A stretch of 64,000 bases of DNA, taken from the NCBI GenBank assembly GCA_963771845.1, contig CAVYVC010000023.1, positions 1-64,000 on the forward strand. Direction: 5' to 3'. Below the pieces are notes generated by a model. The model searched no databases, was not told the origin of the DNA, and saw only the letters and a list, made by a program, of their open reading frames with translations. Below are positions 36,932 through 44,496 of the stretch, piece after piece (within the stretch, counting starts at the first letter, position 1; every line of letters begins with the position of its first letter). Origin of the DNA: VAZQ01 sp963771845. Its GTDB lineage: Bacteria > Pseudomonadota > Alphaproteobacteria > Rhizobiales > Xanthobacteraceae. A program made the position numbers and the translations under genes.

Positions 36932-36950
36932 GTCACCTCTGGAGTATGCC
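36902..36950 (-). ncRNA. Candidate small RNA with own promoter and terminator
   Basis: On the minus strand, a promoter (36955-36983) is followed within 50 nt by a perfect intrinsic terminator. Its stem is ACCCGG-ACGC/GCGT-CCGGGT (36908-36931) with a run of six T. Between them is ATACTCCAGAGGTGACACC, which contains a Shine-Dalgarno-like AGAGGTGA but no following start codon. This layout suggests a short independent transcript. No family is recognised. It could instead be the end of a repeat-borne unit. Confidence 0.4.
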
Positions 36951-36954
36951 AATT

Positions 36955-36983
36955 TCTCTACCAAAAATGTTTCGGAAAGTCAA
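36955..36983 (-). promoter_or_regulatory. Promoter of the candidate small RNA
   Basis: TTGACT (-35) and TAGAGA (-10) are separated by exactly 17 bp, and the -10 is preceded by TGG, an extended -10 element. The surrounding tract is strikingly AT-rich for this genome. Confidence 0.5.
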
Positions 36984-37180
36984 GAAAATTCTTTTAGCAA
37001 ATTCTTTTGGGATTTTTTTGCCCTGATTTTTTGCCGACACTAACTTTTTGTTGCACCAATAGCCCGGATCTGAGCGTTTTCATCGAAGCGCTGTCATCCG
37101 CGTTGCGCTCATCTCTGGCCCCGCGCCGTGCTATACCCCTCCCCGCAACCCGGGCTTGCCCGGACGGCGAAGTATAGTGT

Positions 37181-37204
37181 GCAAGTCGGGCAAGCCCGAC
37201 TTGC
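37181..37204. repeat. 24-bp inverted repeat upstream of the permease gene
   Basis: Arms GCAAGTCGGGC and GCCCGACTTGC are perfectly complementary around a 2-base centre. It lies about 120 bp before the first permease start. It could be an operator for a dimeric regulator or an extragenic palindrome; related GGGCTTGCCCGG is nearby at 37152. Confidence 0.6.
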
Positions 37205-37320
37205 TGTCTTGGAGATGATCGATCGGACTTTGCGCCCGTGATGAATTTGACCGCTCACCCGGGCACTTTGCGGCCGACCCCTCCCCGATGGCCCCCAAAG
37301 GGAGAGGGATCATCTCCTGC

Positions 37321-38196
37321 ATGACTGAAAAAACGCGCTTCATGCTGGCGCTGATCGCGCCGGCCGCGATTGTCCTTTTGCTCTTCCAGGTCGTTCCCAT
37401 TCTGACCGGCGCCAATGCAAGCTTTCGCGATTGGACGCTCTACGATCCCAAGCGAACCTGGGTGGGCTTTGCTAACTATGTTCACGTGCTCCGCGATCCG
37501 GAATTCCTCGGCATCGTTCTTCCCAATACGTTCGGCTTCATGGCCGCAAGCGTCGCTTGCGCACTCGTGCTTGGTCTTGCCATTGCCCTGATGCTCAACC
37601 GGCGCTTCCCCGGACGCTGGCTCGTTCAGACTCTCGTGTTGCTGCCGCTGATGGTTGCGCCGGTGATCGCCGCGATCATGATCCGCTGGATGTTCAACGA
37701 CCAGTTCGGGGTCGTGAACGCTGCCCTGGAGGGCCTCGGATTGGCGCCGATCACCTGGCTCACCCAGCGCTGGACGGCGTTCCTGGTCATTCTGTTGACC
37801 GACGTCTGGCTTTGGACGCCCTGGTTTGCTCTCATCCTGCTTGCGGGTCTGCAAAGCCTTCCGCCGGAGCCGTTCGAGGCGGCACAGATCGATGCGGCCG
37901 GCGCCTGGCGCACATTCCGCTACATCACCCTTCCCATGCTGCGTCCGGTCATGGTGGTTTGTGTCGTCATCCGCGCCATCGACGCCTTCCGTACTTTCGA
38001 CATCGTATGGACGATTTCCGGCGGCGGACCGGCGCGCGCGACTGAGGTGTTCAGCATCTATGCCTATGTCGAATCCTTCCAGTTCCTCAATCTCGGCCGT
38101 GGCTCGGCCGCCGCGGTGATTGGGGCGATCATCATCGTCGTCTTTGCGCTCCTGCTCTACCGGCTGCTCAACCGCCTGGTCGAGGTGTCGAGGTGA
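37321..38196 (+). CDS. Sugar-type ABC transporter permease (MalF/UgpA-like)
   Basis: A 291-residue inner-membrane protein with six membrane helices and the permease cytoplasmic-loop motif EAAQIDAAGAWRTFRYITLPML (first part shown), which contacts the ATPase. The N-terminus MTEKTRFMLALIAPAA is typical. It overlaps the next permease by 4 bp. It presumably works with the binding protein encoded before the repeat block. Confidence 0.93.
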   Translation: MTEKTRFMLALIAPAAIVLLLFQVVPILTGANASFRDWTLYDPKRTWVGFANYVHVLRDPEFLGIVLPNTFGFMAASVACALVLGLAIALMLNRRFPGRWLVQTLVLLPLMVAPVIAAIMIRWMFNDQFGVVNAALEGLGLAPITWLTQRWTAFLVILLTDVWLWTPWFALILLAGLQSLPPEPFEAAQIDAAGAWRTFRYITLPMLRPVMVVCVVIRAIDAFRTFDIVWTISGGGPARATEVFSIYAYVESFQFLNLGRGSAAAVIGAIIIVVFALLLYRLLNRLVEVSR

Positions 38197-39056
38197 GCGC
38201 CGTCACCAGCGTAGAGCTTAAGGCGGATGCCCGCTCGGAAGGCTTCTTCTCCGCGCTTGCGCCAGGCGCAAGGACGGCGCTGTTTGCGCTCGCCGCAACC
38301 GCGGTGTGCCTGCTGTTTGCATTTCCCGTGTTTTGGCTGGTGCTGACCTCGTTGCGGCCGGCGAGCGGCGTCTTTTACGTGCACCGCGGCACTGAGTTCA
38401 CCATCGACAATTTTCACGAAGTGCTCTCACAGGAGATCGTGCTCAAGGCGCTGTTCAACAGCTTTGTCATCTCGACCGCGGCGACAGTCCTTTCGCTTGG
38501 CGTGACGGCCACCTCCGGATACATGCTCTCACGTTTCAAGGGACCCATTCCGAACGCCTGGTTTTCACTGATCTATATTTTTCGCTGTGTGCCCTATGTC
38601 GCCTGGGTGCTGCCGCTTTATTTTGTGACGCAACAGCTGCACATTTTCGATACATATTGGGGGTTGTTGCTCCCGCATGTCGCCGTCCATGTCTGCTTTT
38701 TTTCGTGGATCATGAAGGGTTTCTTCGATGGCATCGATCCTTCCATGGAATATGCGGCCATGATCGACGGCTGCTCGCGCTGGGGCGCATTCTGGCGCGT
38801 TGCCATGCCGACAGCTGTTCCCGGCCTCACCGCTCTTGCGATCCTGTGCTGGCTCTACACCTGGAACGAATTCCTGTTTGCTCTCATCCTCACCTCGCAT
38901 GAGACCCCTATCCTGACGGTGGTGATGGCACAATTCGTTCACGAGCTCGGCATGGAATGGAATCTCATGAGCGCGACAGCAGTGATCGCGCTCGTGCCCG
39001 CACTGATCGTGACGCTGTTCGGGCAGAGATACGTCATACGGGGCCTTCGAATCTGA
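38193..39056 (+). CDS. Carbohydrate ABC transporter permease (MalG/UgpE-like)
   Basis: A 287-residue second permease subunit with six helices and the loop EYAAMIDGCSRWGAFWRVAMP. A GTG start overlaps the stop of the first permease, giving coupled translation. It ends overlapping the ATPase start by one base. Typical partner of the preceding subunit. Confidence 0.93.
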   Translation: MSAVTSVELKADARSEGFFSALAPGARTALFALAATAVCLLFAFPVFWLVLTSLRPASGVFYVHRGTEFTIDNFHEVLSQEIVLKALFNSFVISTAATVLSLGVTATSGYMLSRFKGPIPNAWFSLIYIFRCVPYVAWVLPLYFVTQQLHIFDTYWGLLLPHVAVHVCFFSWIMKGFFDGIDPSMEYAAMIDGCSRWGAFWRVAMPTAVPGLTALAILCWLYTWNEFLFALILTSHETPILTVVMAQFVHELGMEWNLMSATAVIALVPALIVTLFGQRYVIRGLRI

Positions 39057-40135
39057 TGGCCGAAGTCGTGCTCACGAATGTGCGCAAGAGCTATGGCCAC
39101 GTTGTTGCGGTCAAGGATATCAGTCTCGAAATCAAGGATCACGAGTTCGTGGTCCTCGTCGGCCCGTCCGGCTGCGGCAAATCCACGACATTGCGCATGA
39201 TTGCCGGTCTTGAGGAGATCAGCTCCGGGACGATTGCGATCGGCGGGCGCGTGGTCAATCACCTGCAGCCGAAGGACCGCGACATCGCGATGGTGTTCCA
39301 GAATTACGCGCTTTATCAGCACATGAGCGTGCGCGACAATCTCGCCTTTGGCCTGCGCAACCGGCACGTGCCTGCGGCGGAGATCACGGCCGCCGTCAAC
39401 CGCGCAGCCAGGATTTTGTCGATCGAGCCTTTGCTCGACCGGCGCCCGCGCCAACTCTCGGGCGGACAGCAGCAGCGCGTTGCGCTTGGCCGCTGTATGG
39501 TGCGCAATCCGAAGGTCTTCCTGTTCGACGAGCCGCTGTCAAACCTTGACGCGCAGCTGCGCGCGCAAATGCGACTCGAGCTCAAGGAACTGCGGCTGCG
39601 CGTTCCTACCACCTCGATTTTCGTCACCCACGATCAGGTCGAGGCGATGACGCTCGGAGATCGCATCGTCGTCATGAAGGATGGTATCGTGCAGCAGGTG
39701 GGTACCCCGCTTGAGCTTTACCGCCGGCCTGCCAACCGCTTCGTCGCGAGCTTCATCGGCTCGCCCTCGATGAATTTTATCAATGTCAATGTGACCGCGC
39801 ACGACGGCACATTCATTCTCGCCGCACAGGATGTGCATTTGAAGCTGCCAGCAGCTCGTTTTGCCAACCTTGGACCATGCGCCGGGCAGTCCATCTGCCT
39901 CGGCATGCGCCCGCAGAACATTCGCCTCGGCGCACCGACCAGCAACGATGTCGGGTTCAACGGCACTGTGCTGGTCAGCGAGCAGCTCGGCGATGAGCAG
40001 ATTCTGGCAATTCGCATCGGACCAAACGAGATCCGGATTGCGGGCATCGATCCGGATCTTGCCCTACCGGTGGGATCGCAAATAGCGGCGGCGGTGGGAA
40101 TGGATCATCTGCACTTCTTCGCGGATAACGATTAG
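39056..40135 (+). CDS. ABC transporter ATP-binding protein (MalK/UgpC-like)
   Basis: A 359-residue ATPase with Walker A GPSGCGKST, the Q-loop MVFQNYALYQHMSV, signature LSGGQQQRVALGR, Walker B VFLFDEPLSNLDA and the His switch VTHDQVEAM. A C-terminal TOBE-type regulatory domain follows (about 240-359, IGSPSMNFINV, GMRPQNIRL). The last gene of the permease set; the start sits on the preceding stop (TGATG). Confidence 0.95.
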   Translation: MAEVVLTNVRKSYGHVVAVKDISLEIKDHEFVVLVGPSGCGKSTTLRMIAGLEEISSGTIAIGGRVVNHLQPKDRDIAMVFQNYALYQHMSVRDNLAFGLRNRHVPAAEITAAVNRAARILSIEPLLDRRPRQLSGGQQQRVALGRCMVRNPKVFLFDEPLSNLDAQLRAQMRLELKELRLRVPTTSIFVTHDQVEAMTLGDRIVVMKDGIVQQVGTPLELYRRPANRFVASFIGSPSMNFINVNVTAHDGTFILAAQDVHLKLPAARFANLGPCAGQSICLGMRPQNIRLGAPTSNDVGFNGTVLVSEQLGDEQILAIRIGPNEIRIAGIDPDLALPVGSQIAAAVGMDHLHFFADND

Positions 40136-40148
40136 AGGACAGGAACCG

Positions 40149-40190
40149 CTATTCGCTATTCGCCATTCGCCATTCGCCATTTGCGTTTCG
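40149..40190. repeat. Heptamer array (CTATTCG / CCATTCG, six units)
   Basis: Six consecutive 7-bp units, two CTATTCG, two CCATTCG, then CCATTTG and CGTTTCG. The array lies directly before the CoA-transferase start and matches the arrays at 821-848 and 57916-58009. Confidence 0.85.
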
Positions 40191-40194
40191 CCTG

Positions 40195-41412
40195 ATGCAA
40201 CACATATCAATGCTCGACCTCCTGCAAGGCATCCGCGTCATCAGCTTCAACCATTTCCTGCTGGGCCCCATGGGCATCCAGATACTGGCGGATCTCGGTG
40301 CGGACGTGATCTCGGTCGAAAGTCCGCAGGGCGCATGGCAACGCCACTGGAGTAGCGGCGATCTCTGGCATGACGGACAGGGAATGCTGCATCTGTGCGC
40401 GAACCGGAACAAGCGCAGCCTCGCGCTCGATTTGAAGATGGAGAAGGGAAAAGACATCGCGCGCACGCTCATTGAGAGCGCCGACATCGTGGCTGAGAAT
40501 TTTCGCCCCGGCGTCATGGACAAGCTGGGGCTGGGTTACGATGACTTGTGCAAGCGCAAGCCCGCTTTGATCTACGCCTCCGCATCGGGCTACGGCTCGG
40601 AGGGCCCCTATGCGCAACGCCCTGGCCAGGATCTGCTCGCCCAGGCGCTGTTCGGAATCATGGCAATCACCGGCCACGCGGCGCCGCGGCCGGTCGGGGT
40701 ATCCGTGGTCGATCATCATGGCGCGGCGCTGCTCGCCATGGGCATTCTTGCGGCGCTGGTGCGCCGGGAGCGAACAGGCAAGGGCTGCCGGGTGGAGGCA
40801 AATCTGATGCAGGCAGCCCTCGACCTGCAAGCGGAGTTGCTCACGGCTTGGCTCAACGCACCGAGACGGCCGGCAGGCGTAAACGCGCCCCGCCACGTGG
40901 CAGGCTGGTACTACCCTGCCCCATACGGCGTCTATGCGACGCGCAATGGCCATGTCGCGATTTCACTTTCGCCGCTTGCAGCCGTGGCGAAAGCAATCGA
41001 ACTGCCGGAACTCGCTGCTTTCTCCGACAAGGATGCCTGGAGCCGCCAGGACGAGATCTCCAGCCTGATCGCCGAAAGGCTCGCGACGCAGAGCAATGAG
41101 CACTGGTGCGCGCGCTTGGAAGCGGCGCGCATCTGGCACGCGCCCGTGCAGGATTACGACGGTGTCCTTGAGGATCCACAGATCAAGCACATGCAGGCGC
41201 TGGTGACGGTTCATGGCGGAGGCACCGCGCAGGCGCCTGTCACATTGGTAAATCACCCTGTGCGCTACGATGGAAAGCCGGCCGCCATTGGCTTGGCGCC
41301 TCAGCGCTTGGGTGCCCAGACCAAGGAAGTGCTCGAGGAGCTTGGTTTCGCAGTGACCGAAATCGCAGCGCTAATCGAGGAGGGCGTGGTGGGAACCAAC
41401 GAGGCGGCGTAG
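40195..41412 (+). CDS. CaiB/BaiF family CoA transferase
   Basis: A 405-residue family III CoA transferase that would activate a carboxylic acid by CoA transfer. Features are LLQGIRVISFNHFLLGPMG, ADLGADVISVE, NRNKRSLALDLK, AENFRPGVMDKLGLGYDDL, and the catalytic Asp in RPGQDLLAQA. The acid substrate is unknown. ATG at 40195 or 40210 is possible. The TAG stop is formed by the first bases of an intergenic palindrome, so the original C-terminus may have been altered. It probably acts with the MaoC gene downstream. Confidence 0.92.
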   Translation: MQHISMLDLLQGIRVISFNHFLLGPMGIQILADLGADVISVESPQGAWQRHWSSGDLWHDGQGMLHLCANRNKRSLALDLKMEKGKDIARTLIESADIVAENFRPGVMDKLGLGYDDLCKRKPALIYASASGYGSEGPYAQRPGQDLLAQALFGIMAITGHAAPRPVGVSVVDHHGAALLAMGILAALVRRERTGKGCRVEANLMQAALDLQAELLTAWLNAPRRPAGVNAPRHVAGWYYPAPYGVYATRNGHVAISLSPLAAVAKAIELPELAAFSDKDAWSRQDEISSLIAERLATQSNEHWCARLEAARIWHAPVQDYDGVLEDPQIKHMQALVTVHGGGTAQAPVTLVNHPVRYDGKPAAIGLAPQRLGAQTKEVLEELGFAVTEIAALIEEGVVGTNEAA

Positions 41413-41533
41413 CCCGCATTGCGCCAAGGCGACAGCGCTTTGCGCCGTTGGCGAAATGCGGGAGGGCCTACCTTGATTCCATGACTCCCGGATATCGCCG
41501 TCGCGATTAACTGCGACGGCTCATCCGGGCTAC
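41409..41533. repeat. Palindromic repeat with GTAGCCCG...CGGGCTAC ends
   Basis: Inverted ends GTAGCCCGCA and CATCCGGGCTAC; inner hairpins GCGCCAAGGCG and GCCGTCGCG/CTGCGACGGC. It shares ends with 4257-4351. It begins inside the last codons of the CoA-transferase gene. Confidence 0.75.
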
Positions 41534-41546
41534 AGAGCAAAACTCC

Positions 41547-41984
41547 ATGCAGAACTTCTACGTCAAGATCGGGGATACCGTCAGCTTCGCCAAGACCGTG
41601 AGTGAAAGCGACATTTACATGTTCGCTGGGATAACCGGCGATTTTTCGGTCAACCATGTCAACGAGCAATACATGGCCCGCACGAAATTTGGCCGCCGCA
41701 TCGCCCATGGCGTCCTGATGATCGGCTACATGTCTACCTGCTCGACCATGATGATCGACAAATGCCAAGGGCTCGCGCGGGACGAAACGCCAGTATCACT
41801 GGGTTACGATCACGTGCGCTTCCTTGCTCCGGTCTTTATCGGAGATACCGTGACGCTTACCTACACGATCGCCGAAGTGAACACCCAGAAGCGTCAGTCC
41901 GTTTCCGATATCAGCGTGACCAATCAGAACGGAACGCTGGTTGCGGTTGCCCGTCACATCCTGCGCTGGGTCGCTAACGACTGA
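41547..41984 (+). CDS. MaoC family (R)-specific enoyl-CoA hydratase/dehydratase
   Basis: A 145-residue hot-dog protein with the catalytic Asp-His motif GDFSVNHVNEQYMARTKFGR (Asp, Asn, His in the expected spacing), followed by IAHGVLM. It hydrates enoyl-CoA thioesters. Position after the CoA transferase suggests a short acid-catabolic module. It ends one base before the convergent SMR gene. Confidence 0.92.
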   Translation: MQNFYVKIGDTVSFAKTVSESDIYMFAGITGDFSVNHVNEQYMARTKFGRRIAHGVLMIGYMSTCSTMMIDKCQGLARDETPVSLGYDHVRFLAPVFIGDTVTLTYTIAEVNTQKRQSVSDISVTNQNGTLVAVARHILRWVAND

Positions 41985-42311
41985 TCAGTGCCCGGAAACG
42001 AGGCGCAGACCAAGCGTGCCTGCAATGATGAAGATGACGCAAGTCACGCGCAAGAAGTCTGCCGATTCGCCGAAGGCAACGATGCCGATGATCACCCCTC
42101 CGGCGGCGCCAATTCCTGTCCATACGGCGTAAGCCGTTCCGAACGGCACGGATTTCAGAGATACGGCGAGCAGCCAAAAGCTCAGGGCAATTGCGCTCAC
42201 CATGATGGCCGTGGGCCAGAACCTGGTGAGAGAATCCGAATATTTGAGCCCAATGGCCCAAACGATCTCCAAGAACCCGGCAAGCAGAAGCGCAGACCAT
42301 CCTGTCAACAC
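41985..42311 (-). CDS. SMR family transporter, SugE/Gdx-like (guanidinium or quaternary ammonium exporter)
   Basis: A 108-residue four-helix small multidrug resistance protein. The essential membrane Glu lies in LAGFLEIVWAIGLKYSD, whose sequence resembles the SugE/Gdx subgroup (guanidinium exporters) rather than EmrE. Other helices follow (FWPTAIMVSAIALSFWLLA, AYAVWTGIGAAGGVIIGI). A GTG start overlaps the previous gene's stop by 7 bp, so it is co-transcribed with the PlcP-like gene. SMR proteins dimerise or pair; no partner is adjacent. Confidence 0.88.
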   Translation of the reverse strand: MLTGWSALLLAGFLEIVWAIGLKYSDSLTRFWPTAIMVSAIALSFWLLAVSLKSVPFGTAYAVWTGIGAAGGVIIGIVAFGESADFLRVTCVIFIIAGTLGLRLVSGH

Positions 42312-43189
42312 GGCGCTGCCGCCTCGCTGGTGACCTCAATCGAATCAAGCTGCAGGCTTCTCATCTCCGCCGGGGAGAGAACGCCGGCCATTTCTACCCG
42401 GTCCAAGGCCGGATCCTGCGACGTCCATTTCACGATTTCAAATGCGCCATCGAAATGCTCGACTATGGCGGTGCAGCTTTCGACCCAGTCGCCGCAATTC
42501 ATGTAGCGGATGTGGGACGCCGTTCTGATTACCGCATGGTGGATGTGGCCGCAGATCACGCCGTTCACTCCCCGCCGTTGCGCTTCGGCGGCCAGCGTGC
42601 GTTCATATTCCCCGATGAAGTTGATCGCGTTCTTTACCTTCAGTTTGGCCCATTGCGAAAGCGACCAATATGTCAGGCCGAAAAACCGCCGCACAGCGTT
42701 GAAATAGGTGTTCAACCAAATCGCAAGATCGTAGGCATGATTGCCGAGCAGAGCCAGCCAGCGTGCATGGCGGATGACCACATCGAACAGATCACCATGA
42801 ATGACGAGATAGCGCTTGCCGTCGACCCCGACGTGAATGGTGTCGGCAACCACCTCGATACCGCCAAAATGGGTTCCGTAGTAGTCGCGCAGGATTTCAT
42901 CGTGATTGCCGGGTATATAGAACAGGCGCGTACCTTTGCGGGCTTTGCGCAGCAGCTTTTGCACCACGTCATTGTGCGCCTGCGGCCAGTACCAGCTTGT
43001 CTTGAGCTGCCAGCCATCTACGATGTCGCCCACCAGATAAATAGTGTCGCTATCATAGTGGTGCATGAAGTCGAGCAGCTTGTTTGCCTGGCAACCGCGA
43101 GTACCAAGGTGGATATCGGACAGAAACAGCGCGCGTACTCGAATTGGCGCGCCCGCTCGCGCGAGTCTGGGGTCGTTAGCAATGTTCAT
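42305..43189 (-). CDS. plcP: PlcP-like metallophosphoesterase (UDP-2,3-diacylglucosamine diphosphatase family)
   Basis: A 294-residue calcineurin-type phosphoesterase with SDIHLG (about 24-29), GDIVDGW, PGNHDE, HGDLFD and GHIHH metal ligands. It would usually be annotated as LpxH-like. The family also contains Sinorhizobium PlcP, which removes phosphate headgroups from phospholipids during phosphate starvation, releasing diacylglycerol. The run WYWPQAHNDVVQKLLRKARK and YWSLSQWAKLKVKNA look like that subgroup. Neighbouring lipid glycosyltransferases support the role. The ATG at 43189 is preferred over an upstream TTG. Function assigned by family and context. Confidence 0.7.
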   Translation of the reverse strand: MNIANDPRLARAGAPIRVRALFLSDIHLGTRGCQANKLLDFMHHYDSDTIYLVGDIVDGWQLKTSWYWPQAHNDVVQKLLRKARKGTRLFYIPGNHDEILRDYYGTHFGGIEVVADTIHVGVDGKRYLVIHGDLFDVVIRHARWLALLGNHAYDLAIWLNTYFNAVRRFFGLTYWSLSQWAKLKVKNAINFIGEYERTLAAEAQRRGVNGVICGHIHHAVIRTASHIRYMNCGDWVESCTAIVEHFDGAFEIVKWTSQDPALDRVEMAGVLSPAEMRSLQLDSIEVTSEAAAPC

Positions 43190-43225
43190 CGCGAGCCGTC
43201 GGAGTTCCGTCAAAGAAGGCTACAT

Positions 43226-44389
43226 TCATCCCAAACTTCGTTGATCTGCGATGGTCATCGGATTGCCGCGCCATTCAAAGTCTTTGCCAACCCAAGCTGC
43301 GATCCAGAGCACGGGCAGGACCGCATCGCGGAGCGCCCAGACGAGAGGGGATCGCCAGGAAAGGTGCCAGCCGGCCGCCCCGGTAGCCACGGCTTCGAGT
43401 CCGTACCAGAGCGCGAGGAACACCGTCCCGATGCCGGCGACCGGCAGCTCAATGCAGTCGGCGAGGATGATACAAGCTGCGAGTGGTGGGAGCGCTCCGG
43501 TCAACAGCTCCGGCAGAAAATAAAACGGAAACGTATCGCGTCGCAGCCGCGCCCAACGAATTTGCCGTTGCCAAACCTCTGCGGCGGTGCGGCGGCCAAG
43601 CGGCTGCAGGAACGGCTTGCCCACAACGCGCGCGCGCAGTCCCCGTCTGCGCACGAGTTTCGTTGCCGCTGCATCTTCCGCCAGCTCGGATGCAAGAGCG
43701 CGGATGCCGCCGTTCGCCGCAAGGAAGGCTTTGTTGAAAAGCATGTTCTTGCCCTGCACGAAGCCCAGTCCGACCTCATCGGCGAAGCACTGCCATCGGG
43801 CCTCGTAGGTGTTCAAAAACCCACACTCGAGCTCGCCCCAGAAGTTGTGCGGCATGCATCCAATGGCGGGTGATGAAACAACCCCGGTGTCCAGCTGCCA
43901 GGTGTGGAGCAGTCGGTGGAGGTAATCGGCCGGCATCAGCACGTTGCTGTCAGCCATGACAATCCATGGGTAGCTGGCGGCGGACCATCCTTTGACGAGA
44001 TTGTTGAGCTTGGGATTGCCGCTGATTCGGTCGGCCCCGACCAAGAGACGGGCGGGGATTTCGGGGTGAGCCGCGATCAGGCGCTGGGCGATCGGCACGA
44101 TTGGATCGGCGCCGCTAGCCACACAAAAGAGGATCTCATAACGCCGGTGATCGAGGTGAAATGTCGAGCGCAGGGTCGCCTCTGAGAAATTATCGATCCC
44201 GCAAAGAGGCCGCAGGATCGAAACCCCGACGTCCGCCTGCGGTGCGCTCGTTCTTTGACGGCGCACGCGTGCCATGACGGTAAACAGGCTGGTACAATGA
44301 GCAGCGCTCGCAAGAATGCAAAAGGTGCCAGCTGCGAGAATCAGTGCTGTCATTTCGGAAGAGCTACGCCAAATCGATAACTCATCCAT
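43226..44389 (-). CDS. GT21 (ceramide glucosyltransferase-like) membrane glycosyltransferase
   Basis: A 387-residue membrane glycosyltransferase. One N-terminal helix (MTALILAAGTFCILASAA) precedes a GT-A domain with VSILRPLCGID, YEILFCVASGADP, the metal-site VMADSN, SELAEDAAATK and the (Q/R)xxRW motif QIRWARLRR; C-terminal helices follow. This is the D,D,D,(Q/R)xxRW signature of GT21. In Agrobacterium a GT21 enzyme glycosylates diacylglycerol processively; HpnI-type hopanoid transferases also belong near here. It lies 36 bp upstream of plcP. Start at 44389 or 44353. Confidence 0.82.
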   Translation of the reverse strand: MDELSIWRSSSEMTALILAAGTFCILASAAHCTSLFTVMARVRRQRTSAPQADVGVSILRPLCGIDNFSEATLRSTFHLDHRRYEILFCVASGADPIVPIAQRLIAAHPEIPARLLVGADRISGNPKLNNLVKGWSAASYPWIVMADSNVLMPADYLHRLLHTWQLDTGVVSSPAIGCMPHNFWGELECGFLNTYEARWQCFADEVGLGFVQGKNMLFNKAFLAANGGIRALASELAEDAAATKLVRRRGLRARVVGKPFLQPLGRRTAAEVWQRQIRWARLRRDTFPFYFLPELLTGALPPLAACIILADCIELPVAGIGTVFLALWYGLEAVATGAAGWHLSWRSPLVWALRDAVLPVLWIAAWVGKDFEWRGNPMTIADQRSLG

Positions 44390-44424
44390 GACAGATCGAT
44401 GCAAGAGGCCGCCGAAACCGCCAA

Positions 44425-44442
44425 TTGTCGTATTTCTGTCGC
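44425..44442. promoter_or_regulatory. Candidate Pho box upstream of the GT21-plcP genes
   Basis: TTGTCGTATTTCTGTCGC has two TGTC half-sites exactly 11 bp apart and matches the PhoB consensus (CTGTCAT-N4-CTGTCAC) at about 13 of 18 positions. It reads toward the plus strand, opposite to the GT21 gene that starts 36 bp away, so orientation is a weakness. Confidence 0.4.
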
Positions 44443-44496
44443 CTCGAACAACCGGTTGTTAACCAGTGTGGCCAGCAAGATTGTCCGCGTCAGAAA

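Larger units (their letters stand above)
35580..37320. other. 1.7-kb gene-free repeat block inside an ABC-transporter operon
   Basis: No protein gene is supported. Contents in order: a GGGTGGGCAAAGGCGC fragment near 35609; first copy of a long repeat (35782-36130); a 56-bp palindromic insertion (36127-36182); a second unit (36186-36660); a partial third (36659-36803); a possible small RNA gene on the minus strand (36902-36983); an AT-rich tract (36930-37060); and a 24-bp inverted repeat (37181-37204). Minus-strand frames in the repeats are composition artefacts. Confidence 0.7.

Noticed and set aside
36179..36964. A 261-codon minus-strand open frame, plus similar frames at 36244-36603
   Set aside because: It runs through tandem repeats and the candidate terminator; the translation repeats itself (KDLS-RLRHRVLDGPL twice) and has no protein-like composition.
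36923..36965. A tRNA or tmRNA fragment (GGTAGAG and TCCAGAGGTGA words)
   Set aside because: No cloverleaf could be drawn, no CCA end or T-loop consensus is present, and the segment is better explained as promoter plus short transcript.
40149..40190. Heptamer array as a CRISPR
   Set aside because: Seven-base units without spacers cannot be a CRISPR array, and no cas gene is present.
42305..43189. Simple annotation as LpxH of lipid A synthesis
   Set aside because: Alphaproteobacteria of this order generally use LpxI for that step, no lipid A genes are nearby, and the neighbours fit PlcP better; it is kept as an alternative.
42455..43873. A 472-codon plus-strand open frame
   Set aside because: It is antisense to the well-supported PlcP-like and GT21 genes and shows only the mirror image of their codon bias.
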